From: CAZYJD01 sp964647785
Lineage (GTDB): Bacteria; Bacteroidota; Bacteroidia; NS11-12g; UBA9320
DNA: 34,851 nt
Direction: 5' to 3'
NCBI GenBank assembly: GCA_964647785.1
Contig: CAZYJD010000016.1
Span: 1-34,851, forward strand
Position 1 is the first letter of the stretch, and each line of letters begins with the position of its first letter. Shown piece after piece: positions 7,503 to 16,307 of the stretch. Below the pieces are notes generated by a model. It saw only the letters and a list, made by a program, of their open reading frames with translations. It made no database searches and was not told where the DNA came from. A program made the position numbers and the translations under genes.

Positions 7503-10500
7503 TCACCTCACCAATTGCACGCTGCCATTTCTAAAAAACGACTCTCCTTTGGCGCTTCTTACCTCCAGGGTATAGGCATACATGCCTGCTTGGGCATTTT
7601 GCCCATCCCATTCAGGGCTCAAGGCTTTTTCATCGTAGAGCAAGCCGCCCCAGCGGTCGTAGATGCGCAGATGCACCCATTCAGCGCCTGCGGTTACGGG
7701 TTTCCATACATCATTTAGGCCATCGCCATCAGGGCTGAAGGCATTGGGGATGAAGATAACCGTTTTCTGTGGTACGCATACTGTATTACTGATACTCTTA
7801 TCTTCAAAGGTGTTGAGACTTTGGGCTCGAATTCTAAAACATGACCTGGCTTTGTTAAGCTCCTTAAAGTTGGTTATTTCAGCAGATAAAATCGAACTAT
7901 CAAAGCTCGCTACTACCCTATACTGATCTGCGATTTCTTGTTCTAACAAGTAATTATTGACCCCTTCGGGCCATTGATATGGTGACCATATGATATAAGC
8001 AATTTCTTCTGTACTTTCTTCAGTTTCTAATAAGATTAACTTGGCGGTGTTGCTTTCCTTCGAGGGCTGCCCACAATGATCGATAGAAACAATACTAAAG
8101 ATTTCATTTTTATCTAATTGTTCAGATGCGAATGAATGCTGATTCTCATGTACTTCTTTGAAGATGCTTCTATTGAGAAAAATCAAGGATTTCGGACTTT
8201 CGTCATGGCCGGTCCATTTTAACTCAATTGTTTTATTGTCTTCAGAATAGCTTACATATCGAAGGTAGGGAGCGTAACCTTCCGGCAATCCCGGCTTAAT
8301 TGCTATTTGCAGAGAATCTGAGCGATTGCAGCCACTGGAGATAAAAGTTTTCAAAAAGACTTGATATGTGCCGGAGCCTGTATTTCGACCTAAGGAGAAA
8401 GTTTGAGGATTATAATTCACGGATACGGACTGACTACCAAGCCTAGGAATAGACCATAAAAGGCTATCTACTTCATCCTTGTAAGTAGGTTTAAGAGTGA
8501 TATCTGCCGGAACACAAAGCATACTGTCAGAAATTTGAAAATCTGCTCTGGCCGAAGGCAATACGTGTATTGTTTTATCCCAAGTAAAAGTATCCCTACA
8601 ATGGCCATCGCCAATGATAAGTTGAGGATTGATTTGGCCCGCACTCGTCAATGGATGTCTTAACGCTTGCGCATCCTCATTTGAATGATAAATGGAATCT
8701 ATCTTCAGACCTGCTTCCGGAATCCATTGATAATGGAGTTGGTTTGTATTTGCCTTCCAACCTGCAATAGGTTTGAGTACCAAAGTGTCATATTGGCAAA
8801 ATATGCTGTCATTTACCGTAAAAAATGCATTGGGCCTGCTAGCATATGCCGGAATACTAAAAGAATAACTTTTACTTCTCCAGCGATTGTATTTATCTCT
8901 GGCTTTCAAGGTCATCTTGTAATTCCCGGCCTTGAGTTCCTGAATGCGTATTTTTTCAGATAAGCTCATGGTGTTAAAAGTGTCTCCATTGCTTAAAATC
9001 CAAACAAATGCCTCATAATGCGGGCCTATGGATGCATTGCTAAAGGTGATCTCATTATAACAAGCTTGAGTATCTATGCTTATTCTAAAATCTGCAAAAT
9101 ATTGCAAGCCCCAGATGTTTGGATACCTAGTTACTGGCAATTCAGTTCTATAAGAACTAGGCAGCCATCGCCGTTGGCAAGAGTCAGGATAATTGTCATT
9201 AATGAGAAACTCATAATCAGATGAACATAGAAATTCCTTTTCCTTTTCAGGATTTTTTATCCTGAATTTTTTAGACGGATCCATGTTATTTAATTCTTCT
9301 ATGGCCAGATCATTCCCAAAAAGGTTGCTGTTTGCTATGAACGCATAATTTGCCGCTATATCTTTTTGGAGTATTTTGGAAAAGATGTTAAGAGATCTAT
9401 CATCAGTAGAATAATGAATATAATGCCCTAGACTGAATAGCAGCTCTGAACTGGGAGATAGCCAAGGCTCAATAATTTGATATGTGTTATAATCACTCCT
9501 ATATGGAAAAATTAACCTGTCTCTATTGGGCGCTGAACCCAATAAATAACGTTTATTGTCTTGCCAATGCCACTGCCAATAGCTGGGCGTATCTTCATAA
9601 TTGAAATTTTTATGCACATAAAGGATGCTGTCATTTGCCGAGTAGGCAATGGGTTGAAGTACCGCATGGGTTCTGCAAAACGCTTTGACGGTATCGGTCA
9701 TAAATGAGAAACTAAAGCGGCCATTTTCATTGTTGAGGTGTGCATTGCACAGGATGGACAGATCCCCGGGATAAGGTTTATCCCAACCGATTTGTGAGAC
9801 AAAATAGGTGCATGACATATTCCTGCCCTGCCCTCTTGAGTAGGTGAAAAAGGGGCGCGTTTTATCGGTTTTGGTTGCATTGGGAGTAAAGGCATCCCAA
9901 ACAGGATAGCGGTGTACTTTTGCAAAACCCCGCTCAAAAGAATCGCGTATGGGGATAATGTGTTTTTGCACTGGACCAATGCCTTCATGATCAATTAAAT
10001 GACAGTACACCGTATCTAAAAAACCATAGCTAAGCCAAAGATTTTGACCATTTGCATGGGAGGTCAAATTAAAATGAAGCCCGCTACCTTTTTTTAACAT
10101 ACCGCTTCCAAACGGATATCTACTATTGGCTTGATGGCTTAGGCAATACGGTGTAAAGGGGAAATATTGGGTCGATGGGTTGAAGCTAATTGTTTTAGTG
10201 TACGGATCATAACGAAACTTCATCAGTCGAATGAAATAATAGGGATCTTTTGAATCGCATAGTGCCAGGTCTATCAGCCCATAAGTCTCATTTTCATTGG
10301 GCCATGGAAAAATGACTTGATTATAAGACTCTATTACCCTCATCTCATGAGGTGGTGTGTTTTCACGAAATTCTATCACTCCATGTCTTTTGTCCGGGTG
10401 ATGAGAACAAATTGAATGCCCAACATAGTAACCGCTGTCAGTAAGGTCAGAGTAGGAGTTGGGATCGCCAACCGCACATTGCACCCGATATGGTGGCAGT

Positions 10501-10940
10501 GGCCCTCCTGTCCGCTGACTTGTTCGCACATATTGCCAATAGACCGCGGTGTCTTCATAGCCATAACCCCAGTTACCAGCCGGGATTACCGAGTCCAAAC
10601 GTTGTAATTCACCTTGTTTTCCAAAAATAATTTCATGAGTCATTGCATCTCGTATGAAGAAGCTCCAATATGAAGAATAATCCGCATAGATCATAGGCCT
10701 TCCCAAAGGGTCGTTGAGTTGTGCTAAATCGCTTGCGTAGTAGGCATAACCAATGTGAGAATTCATCCCATTGTTTTGATAATCTTCCCACCCGATACTT
10801 TCATCATAATGTAAGGTCAATACCCCACTGCTGTCCGTGGTAAGGTACTGACCAAAAGCGGTGATGATCCGCTCATCAGTCTGTTGGCACTGAACAAACT
10901 GATTTGTAAATACCAGCAGTATGAAAAGTAAAATACGCAT
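7503..10940 (-). CDS. Large secreted protein with gliding-motility-associated (T9SS type B) C-terminal domain
   Basis: A 1145-residue exported protein. Residues 1-19 are a signal peptide (MRILLFILLVFTNQFVQCQ). The long N-terminal half (to about residue 620) is rich in aromatic and WY-containing strands and may form a beta-propeller, as in other members of this group; no catalytic motif is seen. Two or three PKD/Ig-like segments follow at about 640-900 (for example FVWILSNGDTF, HYQWIPEAG, LLWSIP), then a fibronectin-like stretch (ELKWTGHDE). The last 90 residues are the TIGR04131-type domain: FIPNAFSPDGDGLNDVW, LRIYDRWGGLLY, WDGQNAQAGMYAYTLEV. That domain directs T9SS export and cell-surface attachment. 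Its ATG overlaps the stop of the upstream subtilisin-like gene (TAATG at 10942-10938), so the two are translationally coupled. The role is likely surface adhesion or scaffold; the ligand is unknown. Confidence 0.88.
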   Translation of the reverse strand: MRILLFILLVFTNQFVQCQQTDERIITAFGQYLTTDSSGVLTLHYDESIGWEDYQNNGMNSHIGYAYYASDLAQLNDPLGRPMIYADYSSYWSFFIRDAMTHEIIFGKQGELQRLDSVIPAGNWGYGYEDTAVYWQYVRTSQRTGGPLPPYRVQCAVGDPNSYSDLTDSGYYVGHSICSHHPDKRHGVIEFRENTPPHEMRVIESYNQVIFPWPNENETYGLIDLALCDSKDPYYFIRLMKFRYDPYTKTISFNPSTQYFPFTPYCLSHQANSRYPFGSGMLKKGSGLHFNLTSHANGQNLWLSYGFLDTVYCHLIDHEGIGPVQKHIIPIRDSFERGFAKVHRYPVWDAFTPNATKTDKTRPFFTYSRGQGRNMSCTYFVSQIGWDKPYPGDLSILCNAHLNNENGRFSFSFMTDTVKAFCRTHAVLQPIAYSANDSILYVHKNFNYEDTPSYWQWHWQDNKRYLLGSAPNRDRLIFPYRSDYNTYQIIEPWLSPSSELLFSLGHYIHYSTDDRSLNIFSKILQKDIAANYAFIANSNLFGNDLAIEELNNMDPSKKFRIKNPEKEKEFLCSSDYEFLINDNYPDSCQRRWLPSSYRTELPVTRYPNIWGLQYFADFRISIDTQACYNEITFSNASIGPHYEAFVWILSNGDTFNTMSLSEKIRIQELKAGNYKMTLKARDKYNRWRSKSYSFSIPAYASRPNAFFTVNDSIFCQYDTLVLKPIAGWKANTNQLHYQWIPEAGLKIDSIYHSNEDAQALRHPLTSAGQINPQLIIGDGHCRDTFTWDKTIHVLPSARADFQISDSMLCVPADITLKPTYKDEVDSLLWSIPRLGSQSVSVNYNPQTFSLGRNTGSGTYQVFLKTFISSGCNRSDSLQIAIKPGLPEGYAPYLRYVSYSEDNKTIELKWTGHDESPKSLIFLNRSIFKEVHENQHSFASEQLDKNEIFSIVSIDHCGQPSKESNTAKLILLETEESTEEIAYIIWSPYQWPEGVNNYLLEQEIADQYRVVASFDSSILSAEITNFKELNKARSCFRIRAQSLNTFEDKSISNTVCVPQKTVIFIPNAFSPDGDGLNDVWKPVTAGAEWVHLRIYDRWGGLLYDEKALSPEWDGQNAQAGMYAYTLEVRSAKGESFFRNGSVQLVR

Positions 10941-13900
10941 TAATAAAGCACAAGTTTTTGCGTTCCTTTATCAGACCTAAACCAATAGACCCCTGCGGCA
11001 AGTTCAGGGAGTGTTATTGCTTGATTGCCTTCTAAAACGGTATAGCTGCTAATCCATTGCCCGGTGCTATTGTAAAGATTCAGAGTGATAGCTGTATTAT
11101 TTTTGTTATTGATGTGAATCAGACGAGCATTCGTCGGGTTCGGATACATGCTCCAGTTGGGTACATTCGTGTTGTTGAGCCATGGTTTTTTATCCTGCTT
11201 TTCGTCCAATGCAATATCAGGTAAAGCATGCTTTGTGCCTCCTAAAAATGAGCTTAGATTTTGGGCGTATTGTCTCAGTTCAGGGTCTGTGCTTTGTAGC
11301 ATTTGATTGGTAATGCTCTGATTGTAGGGATGGCTTAAACTGCGTTCCGCATCAAATGGAAAGCCATTGTTCTGCGCTTTGACCACTAAATGACAGGGGT
11401 TGCACCAGTTGCCCGATGGGGGTGGATTGTCATTGTCATGATTGTTGTGATGGCCTGTTGTACCAAACTTTAGTGGTTCGTAATCTTCCCCATCATCATC
11501 CTCACCTTCATGTACTTCATCCATAAACCACTCATTATCCGTACCACAATACACTCCTGCAGGTGGCAAGGGGGTATGAGACGCTGGAAGAACAGCTGAT
11601 TTACGAACTAAAGGACCTTTATGATTATTTAAAAACCAACTGGCATCATAAAAATTCGAGAGATATATATCGGCGTTAGGAGTACTCGAGTTGTTATTTC
11701 TGTATAGTACCCCATTTTTCTCCCCCAAACCCGATGCAACAGAGTTGTTAATGAGGTTGAAGGTGCCATTGCCATTATCTACCGGTAAAAATTTTGTTCC
11801 GAGTGATTCTATGTCATCATGAGCCAAGAAAATGCTACTGCTTAAACTTCCATGAAAGGTGTTGGCAATGGCTTGAACCCGTGAGTATCCCCTCCCATCC
11901 ATCGTCAGGGGGTTCCCCTCAAGCACGATGCCTTCCATGATTCCCCTGTCGTTTGATACAAGGCGAGAACCTCCGAATTGTGTATTGCACCAGGCAGCTT
12001 CATTAAAATCACTACTAATAACATTCATATAAACGATACCATAGGCGAGATGATTGTGGGCCGGGTTTTCAATTTCAACACTCTTAAAAATGCTCACTCC
12101 CACATTGGGATAAGGTGCCCAATCACATGAACCATTGGCTAACATGGCGTCTGTAGCCCATTGGTCGTGTTCATTTAAGATTTCATTTTCTGCAATTACA
12201 AAGCCTTCGCTCTGATTGCTGTATATTGCCTGAATGGCATGGCTCTCCGGGCATTCTGCACATCCTAAGGGATAATAATTGTGATAGTCATTATCCCAGT
12301 GAATATCATTTTTATACACCATGGTGTTTAAATCATTACTGATGCTGATGGCATTGGTAACATTTAAAAACTCTGATTCACTTATAAATGCTTTTAAATC
12401 AATATCGTTGCTGTTATTGATCACAACTCCCTCAAAAAGATTCTCAAATCGGTTGGGGATACCATTTATAGGCGCAACACAATTTCCCAAGAATGCGCCT
12501 ACAGTGTAAGGAGTTAATGAAATCGTCATGTTCAAGGCTTTCACACCATAGCCCGGATTTCTGAGGTTTGCATTAGATAAGTCAAGTGTGTTTTTAAACT
12601 CGCAGCCAATAATGGACAGGTTTCGATTGCTTTCTGCATAGATGGCGTTGAGTAGGGCCATATTGGCCAAATCCAATTCATCGACAATAAAGGTGCTTCT
12701 TGATATTACCCTTCGGGACAAACCACTTACCAAAGGTTCAGGATAGAGGGCAATAGCCAAACTATTATTTCTAAAAATACATTGATCTATGGTAGTGAAA
12801 CCTTTGCCGGGAATACCACTGTTGTCACCCACAGAAATAGCTACATCGGCCCATTCAATGGTGGCGTTATTTGCAGTAATTCTTGGCTGTGAGATAATAT
12901 CGGTAGGTAAAGTAGGATCACCAATTAATTTAATGCCTTTCCATCTGCCTGCATCAGCTTCGCAACGTTTGGTTAGTATTGCGCCCGGGGAAAGAGTAAC
13001 CGATCCTCCTGGCATGACTTGAATGCCAACCCCTTCTTTAAAATATAGGGTTCCATGAATAACAAGGATTTGACCATTGTGAACAATGATATCTTGACCT
13101 ACAAACAAGGGGCCATTCAAAGTGTTTAAGCCCGGATTTAATTGAATATTTTCACCATCCCTGGCCAATTTTACAGCCTCATAGGCATTGAGGTACCCTG
13201 CTCCTACTTTATTGTGAAAAGCTTCACCTGGCAGGTCGTCAACAATGGATTCTGCTGTTTGTTTCAGGTATCTTGAAATGGTTACAGGATCAATGCAATC
13301 ATTTACAGAATACATCAATGCGGCTACGCCCGCCACCATCGGTGCAGCAAAGGATGTCCCATTCGCAAATTCCCATTTTTCGTTAATAGGATTATTATTT
13401 TCATGGCCTATGGCGGCAAAGTTGTGACCGCTTGCACATAAATCAACACTGTCATTGAAATGGTGTCTTCGATATCCACCAGAGATAGCTTCTTCAAAAT
13501 AACCGTTTTCATTCACAGAACTCACGGAAAAAACATAGGCTGCGGATGCCGGCAAGCGTCTGTCATTTTCATATGGATATGGTTGAGGAGCTGGAGGAGC
13601 AACTATCCCATTTCCTGCACTGCTTACCCAAAATATGCCATTATCGGACAGATCTTTTGCTATTTCACCATAGGCTTTTGATAACTGACCATATTCGGAG
13701 TTTGTAAGTTTTCTGCCCGTTGCTAAACTGGTATTGATTACTTTTACTCCTGATTGTTTGGCGAGCAATAAGTTATCAATAATACTTTTGGCATTTGAAG
13801 CTTGATTATAAGAAAAGGTCTGAACCTTACATAAGTGGGCTATCCCGGCTCCTGCGACACCATTATTGGCTTTTGCCGCTATCACTCCTGCTACGGCAGA

Positions 13901-14500
13901 AATGTGCCCGCGTGGAAATAAAGTAATGTTTGGAAAAATGCTGGTGATTTGATTTGAAGCATTTGGATGGCTAAAGGGAAATAATTCGCTGTGTGAAGTC
14001 CATGGCGGACCGGGTTCGATAACGCCTATACCAATATCTGGCTTACCTCTGCTAATGGCCCAGGCCTCCGGAATTTTCATTAAATTGAGGTGTTGCTGAA
14101 ATGCGATATCAACTGCAGTTTGATTGTTGAATTCATTGGGTTCGTATCGGCTTAGCAACTGAATACTGTCATTCGGAAAGCAAGCCTGAATGGTCGAAAT
14201 GGCAGACAAAGAATCGAACCACTGAGTTGCGGCAAAAGAGGTATCAAAGCGGATCGAAATAAAACGATTAAAGAAGCTATCAGAAGAATTGGATACCACC
14301 GGGCTGACATCATAAACTCCGATAAGATCGAAATAATAATTCAGAGAATCAATCCAATGGTCTAGTGGATTGCTCTTGAATAATTGCACCGGCGATTGTG
14401 TAGTATCAATATTAAGTAACTCTTGATAATGATCTGACATAAGCAGCAATTCTCCCGGTACATAGTTTTGAGCAGTTGCTTTATTCTTAAAAGAAAGCAC
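10940..14500 (-). CDS. Subtilisin-like (S8) protein with beta-helix region and T9SS type A sorting domain
   Basis: At least 1186 residues from the in-frame GTG at 14500; the true N-terminus with the signal peptide is probably encoded further upstream in a repeat-controlled frame (see 14501-14603). Residues about 155-400 are a subtilase fold: the Asp site reads VIEPG with Glu162 in place of Asp, the His site is GHISAVAG (His199), the oxyanion Asn is in SSAGNG (Asn297) and the Ser site is GTSFAAPMVAG (Ser383). Residues about 450-1000 form a long region of short strand repeats typical of a right-handed beta-helix (NGQILVIHGTLYF, GGSVTLSPGAIL, RWKGIKLIGD). An acidic, His/Asn-rich linker (EGEDDDGEDYEPL, GHHNNHDND) precedes the final 75 residues, a type A sorting domain (MYPNPTNARL, LNLYNSTGQWI, AAGVYWFR). 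It is therefore a surface or secreted protein of the T9SS. Activity is uncertain because of the Asp-to-Glu change. Confidence 0.88.
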   Translation of the reverse strand: MLSFKNKATAQNYVPGELLLMSDHYQELLNIDTTQSPVQLFKSNPLDHWIDSLNYYFDLIGVYDVSPVVSNSSDSFFNRFISIRFDTSFAATQWFDSLSAISTIQACFPNDSIQLLSRYEPNEFNNQTAVDIAFQQHLNLMKIPEAWAISRGKPDIGIGVIEPGPPWTSHSELFPFSHPNASNQITSIFPNITLFPRGHISAVAGVIAAKANNGVAGAGIAHLCKVQTFSYNQASNAKSIIDNLLLAKQSGVKVINTSLATGRKLTNSEYGQLSKAYGEIAKDLSDNGIFWVSSAGNGIVAPPAPQPYPYENDRRLPASAAYVFSVSSVNENGYFEEAISGGYRRHHFNDSVDLCASGHNFAAIGHENNNPINEKWEFANGTSFAAPMVAGVAALMYSVNDCIDPVTISRYLKQTAESIVDDLPGEAFHNKVGAGYLNAYEAVKLARDGENIQLNPGLNTLNGPLFVGQDIIVHNGQILVIHGTLYFKEGVGIQVMPGGSVTLSPGAILTKRCEADAGRWKGIKLIGDPTLPTDIISQPRITANNATIEWADVAISVGDNSGIPGKGFTTIDQCIFRNNSLAIALYPEPLVSGLSRRVISRSTFIVDELDLANMALLNAIYAESNRNLSIIGCEFKNTLDLSNANLRNPGYGVKALNMTISLTPYTVGAFLGNCVAPINGIPNRFENLFEGVVINNSNDIDLKAFISESEFLNVTNAISISNDLNTMVYKNDIHWDNDYHNYYPLGCAECPESHAIQAIYSNQSEGFVIAENEILNEHDQWATDAMLANGSCDWAPYPNVGVSIFKSVEIENPAHNHLAYGIVYMNVISSDFNEAAWCNTQFGGSRLVSNDRGIMEGIVLEGNPLTMDGRGYSRVQAIANTFHGSLSSSIFLAHDDIESLGTKFLPVDNGNGTFNLINNSVASGLGEKNGVLYRNNNSSTPNADIYLSNFYDASWFLNNHKGPLVRKSAVLPASHTPLPPAGVYCGTDNEWFMDEVHEGEDDDGEDYEPLKFGTTGHHNNHDNDNPPPSGNWCNPCHLVVKAQNNGFPFDAERSLSHPYNQSITNQMLQSTDPELRQYAQNLSSFLGGTKHALPDIALDEKQDKKPWLNNTNVPNWSMYPNPTNARLIHINNKNNTAITLNLYNSTGQWISSYTVLEGNQAITLPELAAGVYWFRSDKGTQKLVLY

Positions 14501-14603
14501 AAAAAGGAAACCTGCTGAGAGAGTTAGCAGGATTATTTGGGTCTTTGTGCTGTGCCGTGCTGTGCTGTGCTGTGCTGTGCTGTGCTGTGCTGAAAGTTTT
14601 CAT
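14501..14603 (-). other. Out-of-frame start and signal-peptide segment of the subtilisin-like gene
   Basis: The frame of the subtilisin-like gene continues upstream of its GTG with a clear signal-peptide core (KTQIILLTLSAGFLFVLSF, then KNKATAQ cut before NYVPG), but contains no ATG, GTG or TTG before a TGA at 14602-14600. The ATG at 14603-14601, which has a promoter about 30 bases upstream, opens MKTFSTAQH and is one base out of frame: it reads through the repeat and stops near 14487. The distance from the ATG to the GTG is 103 bases; one extra 5-bp repeat unit makes it 108, in frame, giving a basic n-region followed by the hydrophobic core. Loss of two units also restores the frame. The assembled state is thus OFF for the full-length exported protein. 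Confidence 0.75.
14546..14592 (-). repeat. Pentanucleotide tandem repeat, 9 units of GCACA (coding strand)
   Basis: Nine consecutive 5-bp units (TGTGC on the plus strand, the third being CGTGC) plus a partial tenth. The unit length is not a multiple of three, so any copy-number change shifts the reading frame of the overlapping subtilisin-like gene. Translated, it gives the pentapeptide STAQH repeatedly. Confidence 0.95.
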
Positions 14604-14633
14604 GGGTTTCCGGTTGAGTTTATTCGTTTTTCT

Positions 14634-14666
14634 CAAAACTATACAACATTTCTCCACAAAAACAAA
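14634..14666 (-). promoter_or_regulatory. Promoter candidate of the subtilisin-like / CHU-type gene pair
   Basis: On the minus strand TAGTTTTG (14641-14634) matches TAnnTTTG exactly, and TTTG at 14666-14663 lies 21 bases upstream. Transcription would begin about 25 bases before the ATG at 14603, which supports that ATG as the intended start. Confidence 0.5.
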
Positions 14667-14736
14667 AATGCTTTGTCATTTTTTGAGAGATTAAATGGCA
14701 GGAAAGCGTTTGCAGACCGAAGACTGAGTGTTAATA

Positions 14737-14812
14737 CCTCTTGCTTCATCCGTCTGCGGCGGATGACCTCTTGCTTCTTGCTCCCGTTATATCGGGATTG
14801 CTTCTTGCCTCT
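14737..14812 (+). repeat. Heptamer repeat array interrupted by two small hairpins
   Basis: Copies of CCTCTTGCTTC / TTGCTTCTTGC as at 7427-7495, broken by two inverted repeats: TCATCCG...CGGATGA at 14746-14766 and TCCCG...CGGGA at 14782-14797. It lies in the 275-bp space between the divergent subtilisin-like gene and the PLP-enzyme gene. The rest of that space (14642-14736, 14813-14878) shows nothing recognisable beyond the promoter candidate. Confidence 0.75.
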
Positions 14813-14878
14813 AAAAAACTCACAATTCCACATCCCATTTGGACAAAGCTCTATATTGCAGTTTATTCGCATACCGGC

Positions 14879-16306
14879 ATGAATTTTAAGGATTTCCTCC
14901 AGAAACAAACAGAATACAGCCATACCAGCAGTCTGGATGAACTGCGCTCCAGTGATTTTAGCAGATTAGATGAGCAGGGGCACGTATACCTCGATTATAC
15001 AGGAGGAAACCTTTACCCCATGTCGCTGATTGAAGAGCACTGTCGTTCATTGAAAGAAGGCGTTTACGGAAACCCACATAGCGTAAACCCTACCTCCATG
15101 CTCAGCACTGAAAGGGTGGAAGCGACCCGAAAAAAGGTGCTTGAATATTTCAATGCTTCCGATGATTACTACTGCATATTCACAGCCAATGCAACCGGTG
15201 CGTTGAAAATTGTCGGAGAGTCCTATCCCTTTGAGCAATCAGGCCATTTTCTGCTGGCGCTAGATAATCACAATTCCGTGAATGGAATCAGAGAATTTGC
15301 CAAATCAAAAGGGGCCAGTTTCAGTTACACCCCTTTGAATGCGCATGATTTAAGGCTCAATGAAGAAGAGCTTGAAAAGAACCTCAGTGAATTCAGCCAC
15401 TGCAAAAACCGGCTCTTTGCCTACCCTTTACAAAGCAATGTTTCAGGGGTAAAACATCCGTTGAAATGGATACAAATTGCTCAGGAAAAGGGTTGGGACG
15501 TACTGGCTGATGCCGCGGCTTTTGTTCCATACAACCGGCTGGATTTGAGCGTAATACAACCCGATTTTGTTTCGGTAAGTTTCTATAAAATTTTTGGCTA
15601 TCCAACCGGAATTGGCTGCCTGCTTGTGCGCAAAAGCTCCTTTTCAAAATTGAGAAAGCCCTGGTTTGCCGGAGGAACCATTACCGCCGTATCTGCTTTG
15701 GGCGACGGATACATTTTTGACGAAAGCCATGCCCGATTTGAAGACGGCACGCTGAATTACCTTGAAATTCCGGCTGTAAAAAGCGGACTTGAATTCATGG
15801 AAAAAGTGACTATCAAAGTGATTGAAAAGCGGGTGAATGTTCTTACTGCTTTTTTGCTGGAAGAATTGCAAACGCTTACACATGATAATGGGCATGCCAT
15901 GATACAGATTTATGGCCCGAAGGACACCCAAGATCGTGGGGGCACCATCATTTTCAACCTGCTGGATCCCGAAGGACAGATTGTGGCTTATGAAGCCATT
16001 GAACAGGAAGCAGGAAGACATAAAATCTCGCTCCGCACCGGTTGCTTCTGCAATCCGGGTATCGATGAAGCCAACAACTGTCTGATGCCCGATGAACTGG
16101 CAGATTTCTTCAAAATGCGGGAAAAAGGCAATTACAAAGATATGATCGCATTCATTGGCCGCCTGCGAGGAGCGGTGCGCATCAGTTTGGGGGTGGTAAG
16201 CAATTATGCCGATATAGAAAGGTTCATCCGCTTTATCAGCTCCTTTAAAAACATGTCGGCAACAGCCATCTTGCAGCAGTTTTACGAGCCGGTTTCACAC
16301 CCCTGA
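14879..16306 (+). CDS. Aminotransferase class V PLP enzyme, molybdenum-cofactor-sulfurase-like
   Basis: A 475-residue PLP enzyme related to cysteine desulfurases and to the N-terminal domain of MOCOS/ABA3. The ATG at 14879 (MNFKDFLQ) is the first sensible start. Family marks are YLDYTGGNLYP near residue 37, GNPHSVNPTS near 64, the PLP-phosphate segment TANATGALK near 102, the cofactor-contacting Asp211 (ADAAAF) and the Schiff-base Lys237 (SFYKIFGYPTG). A CxC pair, Cys389 and Cys391 in RTGCFCNPG, fits the sulfur-accepting cysteine of MOCOS-like proteins. No C-terminal MOSC domain is present, so it is probably a stand-alone desulfurase of unknown sulfur acceptor; a plain aminotransferase role is less likely. 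It starts a tight operon: meaB begins two bases after its stop, followed by fhs. No direct functional link to MeaB is known to me. Confidence 0.85.
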   Translation: MNFKDFLQKQTEYSHTSSLDELRSSDFSRLDEQGHVYLDYTGGNLYPMSLIEEHCRSLKEGVYGNPHSVNPTSMLSTERVEATRKKVLEYFNASDDYYCIFTANATGALKIVGESYPFEQSGHFLLALDNHNSVNGIREFAKSKGASFSYTPLNAHDLRLNEEELEKNLSEFSHCKNRLFAYPLQSNVSGVKHPLKWIQIAQEKGWDVLADAAAFVPYNRLDLSVIQPDFVSVSFYKIFGYPTGIGCLLVRKSSFSKLRKPWFAGGTITAVSALGDGYIFDESHARFEDGTLNYLEIPAVKSGLEFMEKVTIKVIEKRVNVLTAFLLEELQTLTHDNGHAMIQIYGPKDTQDRGGTIIFNLLDPEGQIVAYEAIEQEAGRHKISLRTGCFCNPGIDEANNCLMPDELADFFKMREKGNYKDMIAFIGRLRGAVRISLGVVSNYADIERFIRFISSFKNMSATAILQQFYEPVSHP

Positions 16307-16307
16307 G

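Noticed and set aside
14547..14882. Plus-strand open frame of 111 codons through the pentanucleotide repeat
   Set aside because: It consists of repeat-encoded Cys/Ala/Val/Leu words and continues through the promoter region of the opposite gene; no family resemblance and poor codon use.
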